A stretch of DNA of 36,996 nucleotides from Polaromonas sp. (GTDB lineage: Bacteria; Pseudomonadota; Gammaproteobacteria; Burkholderiales; Burkholderiaceae_C), in the NCBI RefSeq assembly GCF_030680935.1, contig NZ_JAUXUP010000076.1:1-36996 (forward strand). The letters are read 5' to 3'. A program made the translations under genes and the position numbers. Each line of letters starts with the position of its first letter. Position 1 is the stretch's first letter. The notes below the pieces were generated by a model. The model saw only the letters and a program-made list of their open reading frames with translations, searched no databases and was not told the origin of the DNA. Of the stretch, positions 1 through 8,160 are shown piece by piece.

Positions 1-1
1 G

Positions 2-667
2 CGGCCGATTGCCGAGCGCCTCAAACTCGAGGTGAAAACTGCCGCCCGACTGACCCGCAATCCGGCGCCGGGCGTCACTGGTGTGCTGGCCAACCCCAAA
101 TTTCTTGCCGCCTTGTTCTCGCCCGATTCGGTGGAGAAAAAACGCAATACCGAAGCGATCGATCTGGGCGCCAGTCAGCTGGTGTCAGGGCGTATTACCC
201 AGTACACGCCGACCCGCACCCTGCCGTTTGCCGATGTCAGCGCCGCCGTACGGACGCGCCTTCAGCAGCAGCGCGGCGCTGAAATGGCGCGCAAAGAGGG
301 TGCCGAAAAACTCGCCGCCTGGAAAGCCAGCCCGGATTCTGCGGCTTTGCCTGCGGCGCTGGTGATCTCGCGCGAGCAGTCCCAGCAACTGTCAGCACCC
401 ATCGTCAGCGCGGCTCTCAGCGCAGACATCAGCGCTGCGCCTGCGCTGGTTGGGGTTGATCTGGGTGCGCAGGGATACGCCATTGTCAAGGTGCTCAAGG
501 TGCTGCCGCGCCAGGCTCCCGTGGCGGCGCAAGCGCAGCAAGATCAAACGCAGTACACGCAATGGTGGGCATCTGCGGAAAGCCTGGCTTACTACAACAT
601 CCTGCGCGATCGTTTCAAGGCCAATATCAAGGTGGCCCGGCCGGCAGAGCAGAAAGCCGGCGCATAA
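2..667 (+). CDS. ppiD: PpiD/SurA-like peptidyl-prolyl isomerase, C-terminal part (5' truncated)
   Basis: The reading frame is open from base 2 without a start, so this is the 3' end of a larger gene. The first in-frame GTG, at 32, is probably internal. The visible 220 or so residues look like the C-terminal region of a periplasmic folding factor of the PpiD/SurA class: an alpha-helical chaperone-like segment with a repeated pattern of short strands and helices, ending in a charged tail that finishes with QKAGA. PpiD proteins are membrane-anchored chaperones that assist outer-membrane and exported protein folding. The catalytic parvulin domain and membrane anchor would lie upstream of the window and cannot be checked. 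The assignment rests on overall resemblance, not a diagnostic motif. A tRNA gene follows 64 bases later. Confidence 0.6.
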   Translation, partial: RPIAERLKLEVKTAARLTRNPAPGVTGVLANPKFLAALFSPDSVEKKRNTEAIDLGASQLVSGRITQYTPTRTLPFADVSAAVRTRLQQQRGAEMARKEGAEKLAAWKASPDSAALPAALVISREQSQQLSAPIVSAALSADISAAPALVGVDLGAQGYAIVKVLKVLPRQAPVAAQAQQDQTQYTQWWASAESLAYYNILRDRFKANIKVARPAEQKAGA

Positions 668-715
668 AACAACGTGATCGGTACGCACGCCAGTATTCGC
701 TCACGCAGTTGCCGC

Positions 716-721
716 TATAAT
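716..721 (+). promoter_or_regulatory. -10 box of the tRNA-His promoter
   Basis: A perfect TATAAT lies 11 bases before the 5' end of the tRNA, the spacing expected for a stable-RNA promoter. No good -35 hexamer is seen at 16-18 bases upstream. Confidence 0.5.
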
Positions 722-731
722 TTGGGGCTTC

Positions 732-808
732 GGTGGCTGTAGCTCAGTTGGTAGAGTCCAGGATTGTGATTCCTGTTGTCGTGGGTTCGAGCCCCATCAG
801 CCACCCCA
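732..808 (+). tRNA. tRNA-His (anticodon GTG)
   Basis: A complete cloverleaf can be drawn. The acceptor stem GTGGCTG (733-739) pairs with CAGCCAC (798-804). The anticodon loop TTGTGAT carries GTG, and the T-loop GGTTCGAGCC is canonical. The extra G at 732 opposite C at 805 is the G-1:C73 pair that identifies histidine tRNAs. CCA is encoded at 806-808. A Rho-independent terminator follows immediately. Confidence 0.97.
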
Positions 809-820
809 GTGTTTCCAATA

Positions 821-847
821 AAAAGCCCCTCTTCAGGGGCTTTTTTG
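821..847. terminator. Bidirectional terminator after tRNA-His and the response regulator
   Basis: AAAAGCCCC and GGGGCTTTT pair around a 6-base loop and are followed by a T-run on the plus strand. An A-run on the left gives a T-run in the opposite sense. It lies between the tRNA (plus) and the convergent response-regulator gene (minus), so it can serve both. Confidence 0.9.
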
Positions 848-857
848 TGGTCGCCTG

Positions 858-1298
858 TCAGGACATCAGGGGGGAGAAGTTCGATGTGCGCCAGTATTCG
901 CGGACTTCCTCGAGTCGTGCAGCGAACTCGTGGTAATCGAGCGGCTTGCCGATGTAGCTGTTGAGTCCGCCCTTGAGTTCACGCACCGTGTCGGACTGTT
1001 CGCTGGCCGATGTCAGCAAAATCACTGGCACAAAAAAGGTTCGCGGGTCGCTGCGCATGTGATTGAGTACCTGTAGTCCGTCCATCTTCGGCATGTTGAG
1101 GTCCAGCAGCACCAGCTCGGGTTGCTCGTCGGGGTTGCGGTCACTGTACAGGCCCTCGCCAAACAGGTAGTCCAGCGCCTGTTGACCATCACGTGCCACC
1201 ACAATGTGGTGACACACGCCGTTGAGCTCCAGCGTCGTCAGCGTCAATTCCAGGTGGTCAGGGTTGTCTTCCACCACAAGCATGGTTGGTTTGTTCAT
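858..1298 (-). CDS. Single-domain response regulator (CheY/Rcp1-like)
   Basis: This 146-residue protein is a lone receiver domain with no output domain. The acidic pocket is at E10-D11, the phospho-acceptor is D66 in LLDLNMPKMDG, the switch threonine is T96 and the conserved lysine is K118 in GKPL. The stretch between residues 45 and 62 (FGEG, then a DRNPDEQPE-like insert) is typical of the Rcp1 subgroup, whose members often partner with phytochrome-like or hybrid histidine kinases. No kinase gene lies nearby, so the partner must be elsewhere. It is transcribed alone on the minus strand and shares a terminator with tRNA-His. The role (signal relay by protein-protein contact) is inferred from the family; the input is unknown. 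Confidence 0.9.
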   Translation of the reverse strand: MNKPTMLVVEDNPDHLELTLTTLELNGVCHHIVVARDGQQALDYLFGEGLYSDRNPDEQPELVLLDLNMPKMDGLQVLNHMRSDPRTFFVPVILLTSASEQSDTVRELKGGLNSYIGKPLDYHEFAARLEEVREYWRTSNFSPLMS

Positions 1299-1410
1299 GA
1301 GCCGCCTTTCTAGGAACTTTCAATATATACCGATTGGGCTTAATCGTAACCAGACGTTTCCCCTGTGTGATCGCGGTGCAGCACCATCTGTCCCCTAGGC
1401 GCTGAACAAT

Positions 1411-2385
1411 TCAGTTGACCATCACCAGCTTGCCCTTGACCCCGCGTGAGCCCATGTGCGCGTAGGCGGCCTTGAGTTCGGCCATGGGCATGGTGCGGTC
1501 TATCACCGGCTTGATCTTGCCCTGGGCATACCACTGGGCCAGCTCTGCCATGGCGGCCGCGCTGGCCTTGGGTTCGTTTTTGGCAAAACCGCCCCAGAAC
1601 ACGCCGACGATGGACGCACCCTTGAGCAGGGTCAGGTTCAGCGGCAAGGCGGGGATGGGACCGGCGGCGAAACCCACCACCAGGTAGCGGCCACGCCAGG
1701 CGATGGATCGGAAGGCCGGCTCTGCAAAGTCGCCACCGACCGGGTCATAGATGACATCCGGGCCCTTGCCGTCGGTCAGTGCCTTGATGGCGTCGCGCAG
1801 GTTTTCGGTGCTGTAGTTGATGGTCGCATCGGCGCCTATGGATTTGCACAAGGCACACTTTTCATCGGTCGATGCGGCAGCGATCACGCGGGCGCCCATG
1901 ATCTTGGCAATCTGGATGGCCGAGGTGCCGACGCCACCGGCTGCACCCAGCACCAGCACGGTTTCGCCGGCTTTGAGTTGGGCCCGGTCCACCAGCGCGT
2001 GGTGCGAGGTGGCGTAAATCATGATGAAGGCCGCTGCATCGACGTGCGGGAAGCCCTCGGGCAAAGGCATACAAAGGGCAGCTGGCGCAATGGTGTGTGT
2101 GCCAAAACCACCGGTGCCGGACAGGCAGGCGACGTTCTGGCCCACCTTCAGATGTTTGACGCCTTCGCCCACGGCCTCGATCACCCCGGCGTATTCGGAC
2201 CCCGGCACAAAAGGCAGGGGCGGCTTCATCTGGTACTTGTTTTGCACGATCAGCAAGTCGGGAAAATTCAGGCTGGCGGCTTTGATGGCAATCAGCACCT
2301 CGCCGGCCTTTGGCACGGGGGTGGGCAGTTCCTTCCAGGTCAGGGCGTCTACGCCGGTGGGGTCTTCACAAAGCCAGGCATGCAT
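1411..2385 (-). CDS. NADPH:quinone oxidoreductase family protein (MDR superfamily)
   Basis: A 324-residue medium-chain dehydrogenase/reductase. The N-terminal GroES-like domain (about 1-120) contains VPGSEYAGVIEAVG. The nucleotide-binding motif LVLGAAGGVGTSAIQIAK lies near residues 144-161 and marks the Rossmann domain. The cysteine and histidine ligands of zinc alcohol dehydrogenases are absent, which points to the zinc-independent quinone oxidoreductase branch using NADPH to reduce quinones or enones. A GGAGAG ribosome-binding site precedes the ATG at 2385. It is divergent from surE with 108 bases between the starts. The physiological substrate cannot be deduced from sequence. Confidence 0.9.
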   Translation of the reverse strand: MHAWLCEDPTGVDALTWKELPTPVPKAGEVLIAIKAASLNFPDLLIVQNKYQMKPPLPFVPGSEYAGVIEAVGEGVKHLKVGQNVACLSGTGGFGTHTIAPAALCMPLPEGFPHVDAAAFIMIYATSHHALVDRAQLKAGETVLVLGAAGGVGTSAIQIAKIMGARVIAAASTDEKCALCKSIGADATINYSTENLRDAIKALTDGKGPDVIYDPVGGDFAEPAFRSIAWRGRYLVVGFAAGPIPALPLNLTLLKGASIVGVFWGGFAKNEPKASAAAMAELAQWYAQGKIKPVIDRTMPMAELKAAYAHMGSRGVKGKLVMVN

Positions 2386-2493
2386 GGTTTCTCTCCGTTG
2401 GGAATCAGGGTTGAGACATCATAGGCAGGTTGGCGAGCCAAATAGGCACAGGAGATGCCCCGTTTGTCACCCTTGGGACCTTAAAATCAAATC

Positions 2494-3318
2494 ATGAAAA
2501 TCCTGATCTGCAACGACGATGGCTATCAGGCCTCCGGCATCATTGCCCTGTATGAGGCGTTGAAGGACATTGCCGATGTGGAGGTGGTCGCGCCCGAGCA
2601 GAACAACAGCGCCAAATCCAACGCGCTGACCCTGCACTCGCCCATGTATGTGCAGACGGCGGCCAATGGTTTTCGCTACATCAACGGCACGCCGGCCGAT
2701 TGTGTACATATCGCGCTGACCGGTTTGCTGGGTTACCGGCCCGATCTGGTGGTGTCTGGCATCAACAATGGTGCCAATATGGGTGACGACACGATTTATT
2801 CCGGCACAGTCGGCGCGGCCATGGAGGGTTACCTTTTTGGCATTCCCTCCATTGCGTTTTCGCAGACCGAAAAAGGCTGGGGCCATATCGATGTCGCTGG
2901 CCGGCGCGCGCGCGACCTGGTGCAGCAGCTGATCCCTTCGCTCGAAAAAATAGCCGAAGGCGCTTTGCCGACGGTGGCTCCCTGGCTGCTCAATGTGAAC
3001 ATTCCCAATCTGCCCGACCAGCAGCTTCAGGGCTACAAGGTCTGCCGGCTGGGACGGCGCCATGCGGCAGAACGCGTCATCATGCAGACCAGCCCGCGCG
3101 GTGAAACGATGTACTGGATAGGCGGCGCCGGCCCTGCCAAGGAAGAGGGAGAGGGCACGGATTTTCATGCTACCCAGCAACGGTTTATCTCCATCACGCC
3201 TTTACAGGTGGACCTGACCGACCACGAGCGTCTGCCCTACTGGGCACAAACGGCAGCCCGGTTGACGCAGGCGGACCACAACGCAGCCGCGCCTGACGCG
3301 ACCCGGGCTGCGGCATGA
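2494..3318 (+). CDS. surE: 5'/3'-nucleotidase SurE
   Basis: SurE dephosphorylates nucleoside monophosphates in a metal-dependent way. The metal-binding residues D8 and D9 (CNDDG), S39 (NNSAKS) and N92 (SGINNGANMG) all fall at the positions known for the family. The protein is 274 residues, slightly longer than usual. Part of the excess is the stretch around residues 149-165 (sequence beginning LEKIAEGALP), which is encoded by a copy of the dispersed repeat described separately. The stop overlaps the start of pcm by ATGA, so the two are translationally coupled. The surE-pcm-nlpD order is the classic stationary-phase survival cluster. Confidence 0.97.
   Translation: MKILICNDDGYQASGIIALYEALKDIADVEVVAPEQNNSAKSNALTLHSPMYVQTAANGFRYINGTPADCVHIALTGLLGYRPDLVVSGINNGANMGDDTIYSGTVGAAMEGYLFGIPSIAFSQTEKGWGHIDVAGRRARDLVQQLIPSLEKIAEGALPTVAPWLLNVNIPNLPDQQLQGYKVCRLGRRHAAERVIMQTSPRGETMYWIGGAGPAKEEGEGTDFHATQQRFISITPLQVDLTDHERLPYWAQTAARLTQADHNAAAPDATRAAA
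2940..2991 (+). repeat. Dispersed 55-bp repeat, copy 1 (inside surE, diverged)
   Basis: The left arm GCTCG-A6-TAGC is a two-base shorter, imperfect form of the 5-7-5 hairpin seen in the other copies. As in copies 2-5, a GGCT-type box follows exactly 20 bases after TAGC (TGGCT at 2975-2979). It is read in frame by surE. Confidence 0.5.
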
Positions 3319-4142
3319 AACCCACGGTCAAGCCTGCTGTCAAACGCCCAGGTTTCCCGGTTCGCCTGGAGCCCGATGCGGGTACCCCATCTGCTACAAA
3401 AAAAGTAGCTGGTCGTGCCCATCCAGAAAGGGATACAGGCATTTTTGACTTTAAAAAGCCGACGCCGACGGCTTTGCCAAGCGGTGTGGGCCTGGACTCA
3501 AAGGCGGTACGCGCGCGCATGGTGCACAAGCTGGCCGCGCAAGGTATTGCCGATGCGCAGGTGCTGGCTGCCATGGGGCAGGTTGAGCGCCATCGTTTTG
3601 TCGACAGCGCGCTGGTCAACCAGGCCTACGAAGACACCAGTCTGCCGATTGGTCTGGGCCAGACGATTTCCAAACCCAATGTGGTGGCGCGCATGTTGTG
3701 CTTGTTGCGTGAGGGCGCCGCCAGCCCGCAAGGCAAGCTTGGTCGGGTGCTGGAGATTGGCACGGGCTGCGGTTACCAGGCGGCGGTGCTGGCGCACCTG
3801 GCCCAGGAGGTGTACAGCATTGAGCGGCTGCGCGGCCTGCATGACAAGGCGCGCGAAAACCTGCGCGTCTTCCGCCTGGCCAATGTGCATCTGCTGTTTG
3901 GGGATGGCATGGCCGGGTATGCCAGAGGTGCGCCCTATGCGGCCATCATCGCGGCTGCGGGCGGCGAGGCGATTCCCCCGGCCTGGGTGGAGCAGCTCGC
4001 TATCGGTGGTCGGCTGGTGGCGCCCATGCATGTGGCTGGCGGGGCGCAGGCGCTGGTGGTGCTGGACAAAACCCCACAGGGTGTTACACAGACGGTTCTG
4101 GAGGCAGTCCACTTTGTCCCTTTAAAATCGGGCACCAGCTGA
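3315..4142 (+). CDS. pcm: Protein-L-isoaspartate O-methyltransferase
   Basis: Pcm repairs isoaspartyl damage in aged proteins using S-adenosylmethionine. The SAM-binding motif VLEIGTGCGYQAAVLA is near residues 146-161, and the family signature EDTSLPIGLGQTISKP is just before it. The protein is 275 residues, against roughly 210 for typical bacterial Pcm. The extra 60 or so residues are at the N terminus, a lysine/proline-rich low-complexity region that includes a peptide encoded by a copy of the dispersed repeat (about residues 27-46). The ATG at 3315 overlaps the surE stop. An internal start (M69, at about 3519) would give the usual domain but would break the coupling, so I keep the upstream start with some doubt. 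Confidence 0.93.
   Translation: MKPTVKPAVKRPGFPVRLEPDAGTPSATKKVAGRAHPERDTGIFDFKKPTPTALPSGVGLDSKAVRARMVHKLAAQGIADAQVLAAMGQVERHRFVDSALVNQAYEDTSLPIGLGQTISKPNVVARMLCLLREGAASPQGKLGRVLEIGTGCGYQAAVLAHLAQEVYSIERLRGLHDKARENLRVFRLANVHLLFGDGMAGYARGAPYAAIIAAAGGEAIPPAWVEQLAIGGRLVAPMHVAGGAQALVVLDKTPQGVTQTVLEAVHFVPLKSGTS
3393..3450 (+). repeat. Dispersed 55-bp repeat, copy 2 (inside pcm)
   Basis: GCTAC (3393-3397), seven A residues and GTAGC (3405-3409) form a perfect 5-7-5 hairpin. A GGGAT box starts 20 bases after GTAGC and is followed by a GGC. It aligns without gaps to copies 3, 4 and 5 through the GGGCT-type box. Confidence 0.75.
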
Positions 4143-4228
4143 CTGGCGGGAACTCTGCGTCACACGGGCGTTCTACGCTGTGGGGCCAGGAAACGATAGT
4201 AATTGCACAGGTAAAGGGAATAAAAGCA

Positions 4229-5134
4229 ATGAATGAACAAGCAGGCTTGGCGATGGCAGCGTCCTTCCCCCCGGCGTTTGACGGGCAGCGCAAGACGCGC
4301 CTGCTTCTGGCCGGCGTGCTGGCTGGCGCCATGCTGCTGTCGGCCTGCAGCACACGCAGCCTGGGGCGTGCCCCGGTTGAAGACCGCGGTGCCGGCTCGG
4401 CGCGCCCGGTCCCCGGCGCGGTGGATACAAGCAGCGTCAAGCTGCTGCCCGGCGCTGAAAACGCCGGCAAACCCGGTTACTACACCGTCAAACCAGGCGA
4501 CACGCTGATTCGCATTGGCCTGGACACCGGACAGAACTGGCGTGACATTGGTCGCTGGAGCAACCTTGAAAACCCCAACCTGATCGAAGTCGGGCAGGTA
4601 CTGCGCGTGGCGCCTCCGGTGGAAACCACCGCCGTGGTGGTACGGCCGGTGACCGCCGGCGCTGCCACAGCGGTGGCGCCGGCTCAGGCCAGCAGCGCTC
4701 CGGCAGCGGCAACCAGTGCTGCCAAACCGGCATCCACCCCGTCGGCTTCTGGCTCGGCAGCTGAAGAGGACCTCCCCTGGATCTGGCCGGCTCAAGGGCA
4801 GGTGCTGGCCGGCTTCGACGAAGCCAAGAACAAGGGAGTGGACATTGCAGGCAAGGCCGGCGACAACGTGGTGGCTTCCGCCGACGGTCGCGTGGTGTAT
4901 GCAGGCGCGGGGCTGCGTGGTTACGGCAACCTGATCATCCTCAAACACAACAACACCTTTCTGACGGCCTATGCGCACAACCAGACCTTGCTGGTCAAGG
5001 AAGACCAGTCGGTGCGCAGGGGGCAGAAAATTGCCGAGATGGGCAACAGCGACGCAGACCGGGTGAAGCTGCATTTTGAAATCCGGCGCCAGGGCAAGCC
5101 GGTGGACCCTGCCAAATACCTCCCCGCCAAATAA
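4229..5134 (+). CDS. nlpD: NlpD-type murein hydrolase activator lipoprotein (LysM + M23)
   Basis: A 301-residue outer-membrane lipoprotein that activates the cell-division amidase AmiC in known members. The signal peptide ends in lipobox LSAC with the lipidated cysteine at position 40. The LysM peptidoglycan-binding domain spans about 84-128 (YYTVKPGDTL). An Ala/Pro/Ser/Thr linker covers 131-182, and the degenerate LytM/M23 domain covers about 195-298. In the M23 domain the usual zinc residues are changed: NKGVD has N201 where active peptidases have His, and KLHFE has K280 where the HxH pair begins. It is therefore a non-catalytic activator like E. coli NlpD. The long stretch before the hydrophobic core suggests that M9 (4253) could be the real start. 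Confidence 0.93.
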   Translation: MNEQAGLAMAASFPPAFDGQRKTRLLLAGVLAGAMLLSACSTRSLGRAPVEDRGAGSARPVPGAVDTSSVKLLPGAENAGKPGYYTVKPGDTLIRIGLDTGQNWRDIGRWSNLENPNLIEVGQVLRVAPPVETTAVVVRPVTAGAATAVAPAQASSAPAAATSAAKPASTPSASGSAAEEDLPWIWPAQGQVLAGFDEAKNKGVDIAGKAGDNVVASADGRVVYAGAGLRGYGNLIILKHNNTFLTAYAHNQTLLVKEDQSVRRGQKIAEMGNSDADRVKLHFEIRRQGKPVDPAKYLPAK

Positions 5135-5159
5135 GCGGGCTGACGATCGTGAGGAAAGG

Positions 5160-5185
5160 GCCTTGCAATGCAAGGCTTTTTTCTT
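5160..5185 (+). terminator. Terminator of surE-pcm-nlpD
   Basis: GCCTTG and CAAGGC pair around CAATG (5160-5176) and are followed by TTTTTT. It separates the cluster from rlmD. Confidence 0.85.
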
Positions 5186-5282
5186 TTGTGTCCGCACATG
5201 CACCAATCTGTCCGTGGTACGAAGGCGCGGCACTCTCAAAACCCTTCCCGGCTCCGGCGGCACAGCCTGAGACAATGGGTGC

Positions 5283-6764
5283 ATGTCCCGAAGAAAACAT
5301 AACAAATCGCCACAGCAGCCCACTGCCACGCCTTCCGAAAACTACCCACTCGACATACTCACCGTCGAGTCGCTCGACATAGACGCCCAGGGTATTGCAC
5401 ACCGTGATGACGGCAAGGTGGTTTTCATCGACGGTGCGCTGCCGTTTGAGACGGTCAGCGCCAGTGTCTATCGCAAGAAGCCCAGCTTTGAAAAAGCCAC
5501 CATGATGGCGGTGCTGCGCGAATCTTCGCAGCGGGTGCGGCCACAATGCCCGCATTTTGGCCTGCACACCGGCGCCTGTGGCGGCTGCAAGATGCAGCAC
5601 CTGCATGTGGGCGCGCAGGTGGCGGTCAAGCAGCGGGTGCTGGAAGACAACCTCTGGCACCTCGGCAAACTCAAGGCTGAAACCGTGATGCGGCCCATCG
5701 AAGGCCCGGCCTGGGGCTACCGTTACCGGGCGCGTCTGTCGGTGCGTTATGTCCGCAAAAAAGGCGAGGTGCTGGTCGGTTTCCATGAGCGCAAAAGCGG
5801 TTATGTGGCCGACATGCGCGAGTGCCATGTGTTGCCCCGGCATGTGAGCGATTTGCTGCTGCCGCTGCGCGCGCTGATTGCCGGCATGGACGCCAAAGAG
5901 ACCTTACCCCAGATCGAGCTCGCTTGCGGCGATGCGGTGACAGCGCTGGTGCTGCGCCACATGGAGCCGCTGTCTGGTGAAGACCTGGCGCGTCTGCGCA
6001 GTTTTGCCACAGGCCACCCCGGCCTGCAATGGTGGCTGCAGCCTGGTGGGCTGGAGACCGTGCATTTGCTTGATGCGGGCGGGCCGCAGCTCAGTTACGG
6101 ACTGCCCGAGTTTGGCGTGTCGATGCCTTTCAAACCCACGGACTTCACGCAGGTCAATCCGCACATCAATCAGGTACTGGTATCGCGTGCGCTGCGCCTG
6201 CTGGATGTGTTGCCGCATGAACGCGTGATTGACTGGTTTTGCGGCCTGGGTAATTTCACCTTGCCGCTGGCCACCCGCGCGCGTGAAGTGCTGGGTATCG
6301 AGGGCAGCGAGGTGCTGGTCGCCCGCTCGCGTGAAAACTACGCGGCTAACAAGGCCTCAGCCCATGTTGGGCATGCGCTGGCAGCTATTAAATTTGTAGC
6401 AAGTAACCTGTTTGAGATCACCCCCGGCACGCTGGTGAAACATGGCGCCGCCGATAAATGGCTGGTTGATCCGCCGCGCGAGGGTGCATATGAACTGTTC
6501 AAGTCACTTGCCAAGTTGCAGCAGCAGGCGGTCACGGGCGTTCCTTGCGACGATGCGGGCGGACAGCAGAACCTGCAGATTGGCGGCTGGACGCCGCCCC
6601 AGCGTATTGTCTATGTGAGCTGTAACCCGGCGACGCTGGCGCGGGATGCAGGGGTGCTGATCAGTGATGCGGGTTACCGATGCACGGCGGCCGGTGTGGT
6701 CAACATGTTCCCGCACACCGCCCATGTGGAATCGATCGCGGTGTTTGACCTGAACATGGACTGA
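5283..6764 (+). CDS. rlmD: 23S rRNA (uracil-1939-C5)-methyltransferase RlmD
   Basis: A SAM-dependent rRNA methyltransferase, 493 residues against about 430 in E. coli. A TRAM-like RNA-binding domain occupies roughly 20-80. The [4Fe-4S] ligands C89, C99, C102 and C181 are all present. The SAM motif is [16 protein letters not shown] (315-330) and the nucleophilic cysteine is C447 in [13 protein letters not shown]. Two insertions account for the extra length: residues about 355-376, encoded by a reverse copy of the dispersed repeat, and a glycine-rich loop at about 415-438. Both lie in the catalytic domain. The gene has its own intergenic region after the nlpD terminator and ends at a strong terminator. 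Confidence 0.96.
   Translation: MSRRKHNKSPQQPTATPSENYPLDILTVESLDIDAQGIAHRDDGKVVFIDGALPFETVSASVYRKKPSFEKATMMAVLRESSQRVRPQCPHFGLHTGACGGCKMQHLHVGAQVAVKQRVLEDNLWHLGKLKAETVMRPIEGPAWGYRYRARLSVRYVRKKGEVLVGFHERKSGYVADMRECHVLPRHVSDLLLPLRALIAGMDAKETLPQIELACGDAVTALVLRHMEPLSGEDLARLRSFATGHPGLQWWLQPGGLETVHLLDAGGPQLSYGLPEFGVSMPFKPTDFTQVNPHINQVLVSRALRLLDVLPHERVIDWFCGLGNFTLPLATRAREVLGIEGSEVLVARSRENYAANKASAHVGHALAAIKFVASNLFEITPGTLVKHGAADKWLVDPPREGAYELFKSLAKLQQQAVTGVPCDDAGGQQNLQIGGWTPPQRIVYVSCNPATLARDAGVLISDAGYRCTAAGVVNMFPHTAHVESIAVFDLNMD
6344..6400 (-). repeat. Dispersed 55-bp repeat, copy 4 (inside rlmD, reverse)
   Basis: GCTAT (6384-6388), TAAATTT and GTAGC (6396-6400) form the 5-7-5 hairpin with one G-T pair. 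Read on the minus strand, GGGCT lies exactly 20 bases after the hairpin (6359-6363), followed by GAGGCC. In rlmD it is translated as a loop in the methyltransferase domain. Confidence 0.8.
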
Positions 6765-6780
6765 TCCGGAAACAAAAGGA

Positions 6781-6805
6781 AAAGGGGCCGAAGGCCCCTT
6801 TTTTT
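6781..6805. terminator. Bidirectional terminator between rlmD and the BI-1 gene
   Basis: AAAGGGGCC and GGCCCCTTT pair around GAA, with a long T-run on the plus strand and A-rich sequence on the other side. A second small hairpin (TTCGCTC/GAGCGAA, 6804-6819) follows directly. Confidence 0.9.
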
Positions 6806-6840
6806 CGCTCTGGAGCGAAGCGGATTACAAGCGAAGCGGA

Positions 6841-7530
6841 TCAATCGCGTTCGCCGCCCATGATGCCCAGCAGGGCCAGCAGGGCCTGGAACACATTGAA
6901 GATGTCCAGGTACAGGCGCATGGTGGCGCTGATGTAGTTGGTCTCGCCGCCATCCAGAATCTGCTTCAGGTCATACAGCATGTAGGCGCTGAAAATGCCG
7001 ATCACGGCCACCGAGATCGCCATCATGCCTGCGGTGGAGCCGACAAACACGTTGATGATGGCGCCGACCATCACGACCAGGGCGCCAACAAAAAGCCATT
7101 TGCCCATGCCCGACAGGTCACGCTTGATCACGCTGGCCAACGTGGCCATCACGAAAAACACGCCGGCCGTGCCGCCCATGGCGGTCATGATCAGCTCGGA
7201 GCCGTTGCGAAAGCCCAGGATCATGCCGATCATGCGCGAGAGCATCAGGCCCATGAAGAAGGTAAAAGCCAGCAGCACGGGCACGCCGGCAGCTGAATTT
7301 TTGGTTTTCTCAATGGCGTACAGGAAGCCGAAGGCGCCGCCGAGGAACACGATCAGGCCCAGGCCGCCCGTCAGCGAGGCGGTGATGCCCGTTGCAACGC
7401 CGACCCAGGCGCCCAGCACGGTAGGCAGCATGCTCAGCGCGAGCAGCCAGTAGGTGTTGCGCAAAACCCGGTTGCGCTGCTCGGCAGAGCCAACGTAGCC
7501 ATGGTCAAGGGTTTGAACATTGTCATTCAT
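6841..7530 (-). CDS. Bax inhibitor-1/YccA family membrane protein
   Basis: A 229-residue polytopic inner-membrane protein with seven predicted transmembrane helices. The first starts near residue 25 (RNTYWLLALSMLPTVLG), and the last covers the DIFNVFQALLALLGIM region near the C terminus. The acidic/aromatic segment YLDIFNVFQ and the N-terminal VLRNTYWLL are hallmarks of the YccA/YbhL subgroup. Family members are pH-sensitive calcium leak channels or FtsH-interacting proteins; which applies here is not known. It is a single gene, and its stop lies within a short direct repeat (AGCGAAGCGGAT at 6814 and 6830). Confidence 0.92.
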   Translation of the reverse strand: MNDNVQTLDHGYVGSAEQRNRVLRNTYWLLALSMLPTVLGAWVGVATGITASLTGGLGLIVFLGGAFGFLYAIEKTKNSAAGVPVLLAFTFFMGLMLSRMIGMILGFRNGSELIMTAMGGTAGVFFVMATLASVIKRDLSGMGKWLFVGALVVMVGAIINVFVGSTAGMMAISVAVIGIFSAYMLYDLKQILDGGETNYISATMRLYLDIFNVFQALLALLGIMGGERD

Positions 7531-7723
7531 GAAGTCTTCTCCGTTTGGCCTGCATATGCAGGCAAGACTATTTTAGGGGTTTGACAGGTTTTTCAAGGAT
7601 TAACCCCTCAGAGTCTCTACTTTTTGTCAGGGTTCTACAAGTTTTAAGGCACGCAATGGCACTGCCAGCAGCCTGCAAACTTGCGTATGCTTGTGCTTTT
7701 GCTTCAAAAATACCTGGAAAAAC

Positions 7724-8131
7724 ATGAAATCAAAAGCAGTGCTTGAATTTTCTGATGTGCAGGCCATGGCCAGCGCGGCCGCCGCTGAGGCGGCCAAAAA
7801 CGCCTGGGCCGTGACGATTGCGATTGTGGACGACGGCGGCCATTTGCTGCACCTGCAGCGCCTGGACGGCGCCGCGCCGATTTCTGCCCACATTGCACCG
7901 GCCAAGGCGCATACCGCCGCCCTGGGCCGGCGCGAAACCAAAATTTATGAAGACATGATCAATGGCGGGCGCTTCTCCTTTCTGAGTGCGCCGGATCTCA
8001 AAGGCATGCTGGAAGGTGGCGTGCCCATTCTGAAAGACGGCCAGTGCCTGGGCGCAGTCGGTGTCAGCGGTGTGAAATCCACTGAAGACGCGCAGATTGC
8101 CCGGGCCGGGCTGGCGGCCATCGGCTTGTAG
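7724..8131 (+). CDS. GlcG/HbpS family protein (DUF336)
   Basis: A 135-residue protein of the HbpS/GlcG fold, related to the heme-binding HbpS of Streptomyces and to GlcG of glycolate operons. The family signature is visible: an N-terminal helix (MASAAAAEAAKNAW), the strand VTIAIVDDGGHLLHLQRLDG, the helix AHIAPAKAHTAA and the C-terminal GGVPILKDGQCLGAVGVSG. I chose the ATG at 7724, which has a GGAAA site seven bases upstream, instead of the longer TTG start at 7691. Its position next to hemP and the iron genes is compatible with heme binding, but no heme ligand can be proved from sequence. Confidence 0.88.
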   Translation: MKSKAVLEFSDVQAMASAAAAEAAKNAWAVTIAIVDDGGHLLHLQRLDGAAPISAHIAPAKAHTAALGRRETKIYEDMINGGRFSFLSAPDLKGMLEGGVPILKDGQCLGAVGVSGVKSTEDAQIARAGLAAIGL

Positions 8132-8160
8132 TTCCGGGTGCTCTGGCGGCGTCAGGGATT

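Noticed and set aside
1456..2424. Plus-strand ORF of 322 residues over the quinone oxidoreductase
   Set aside because: It is the shadow of a conserved gene on the other strand, rich in His, Gly and Gln as such shadows are.
2467..3180. Minus-strand ORF of 237 residues over surE
   Set aside because: It is the antisense shadow of a well-supported surE gene.
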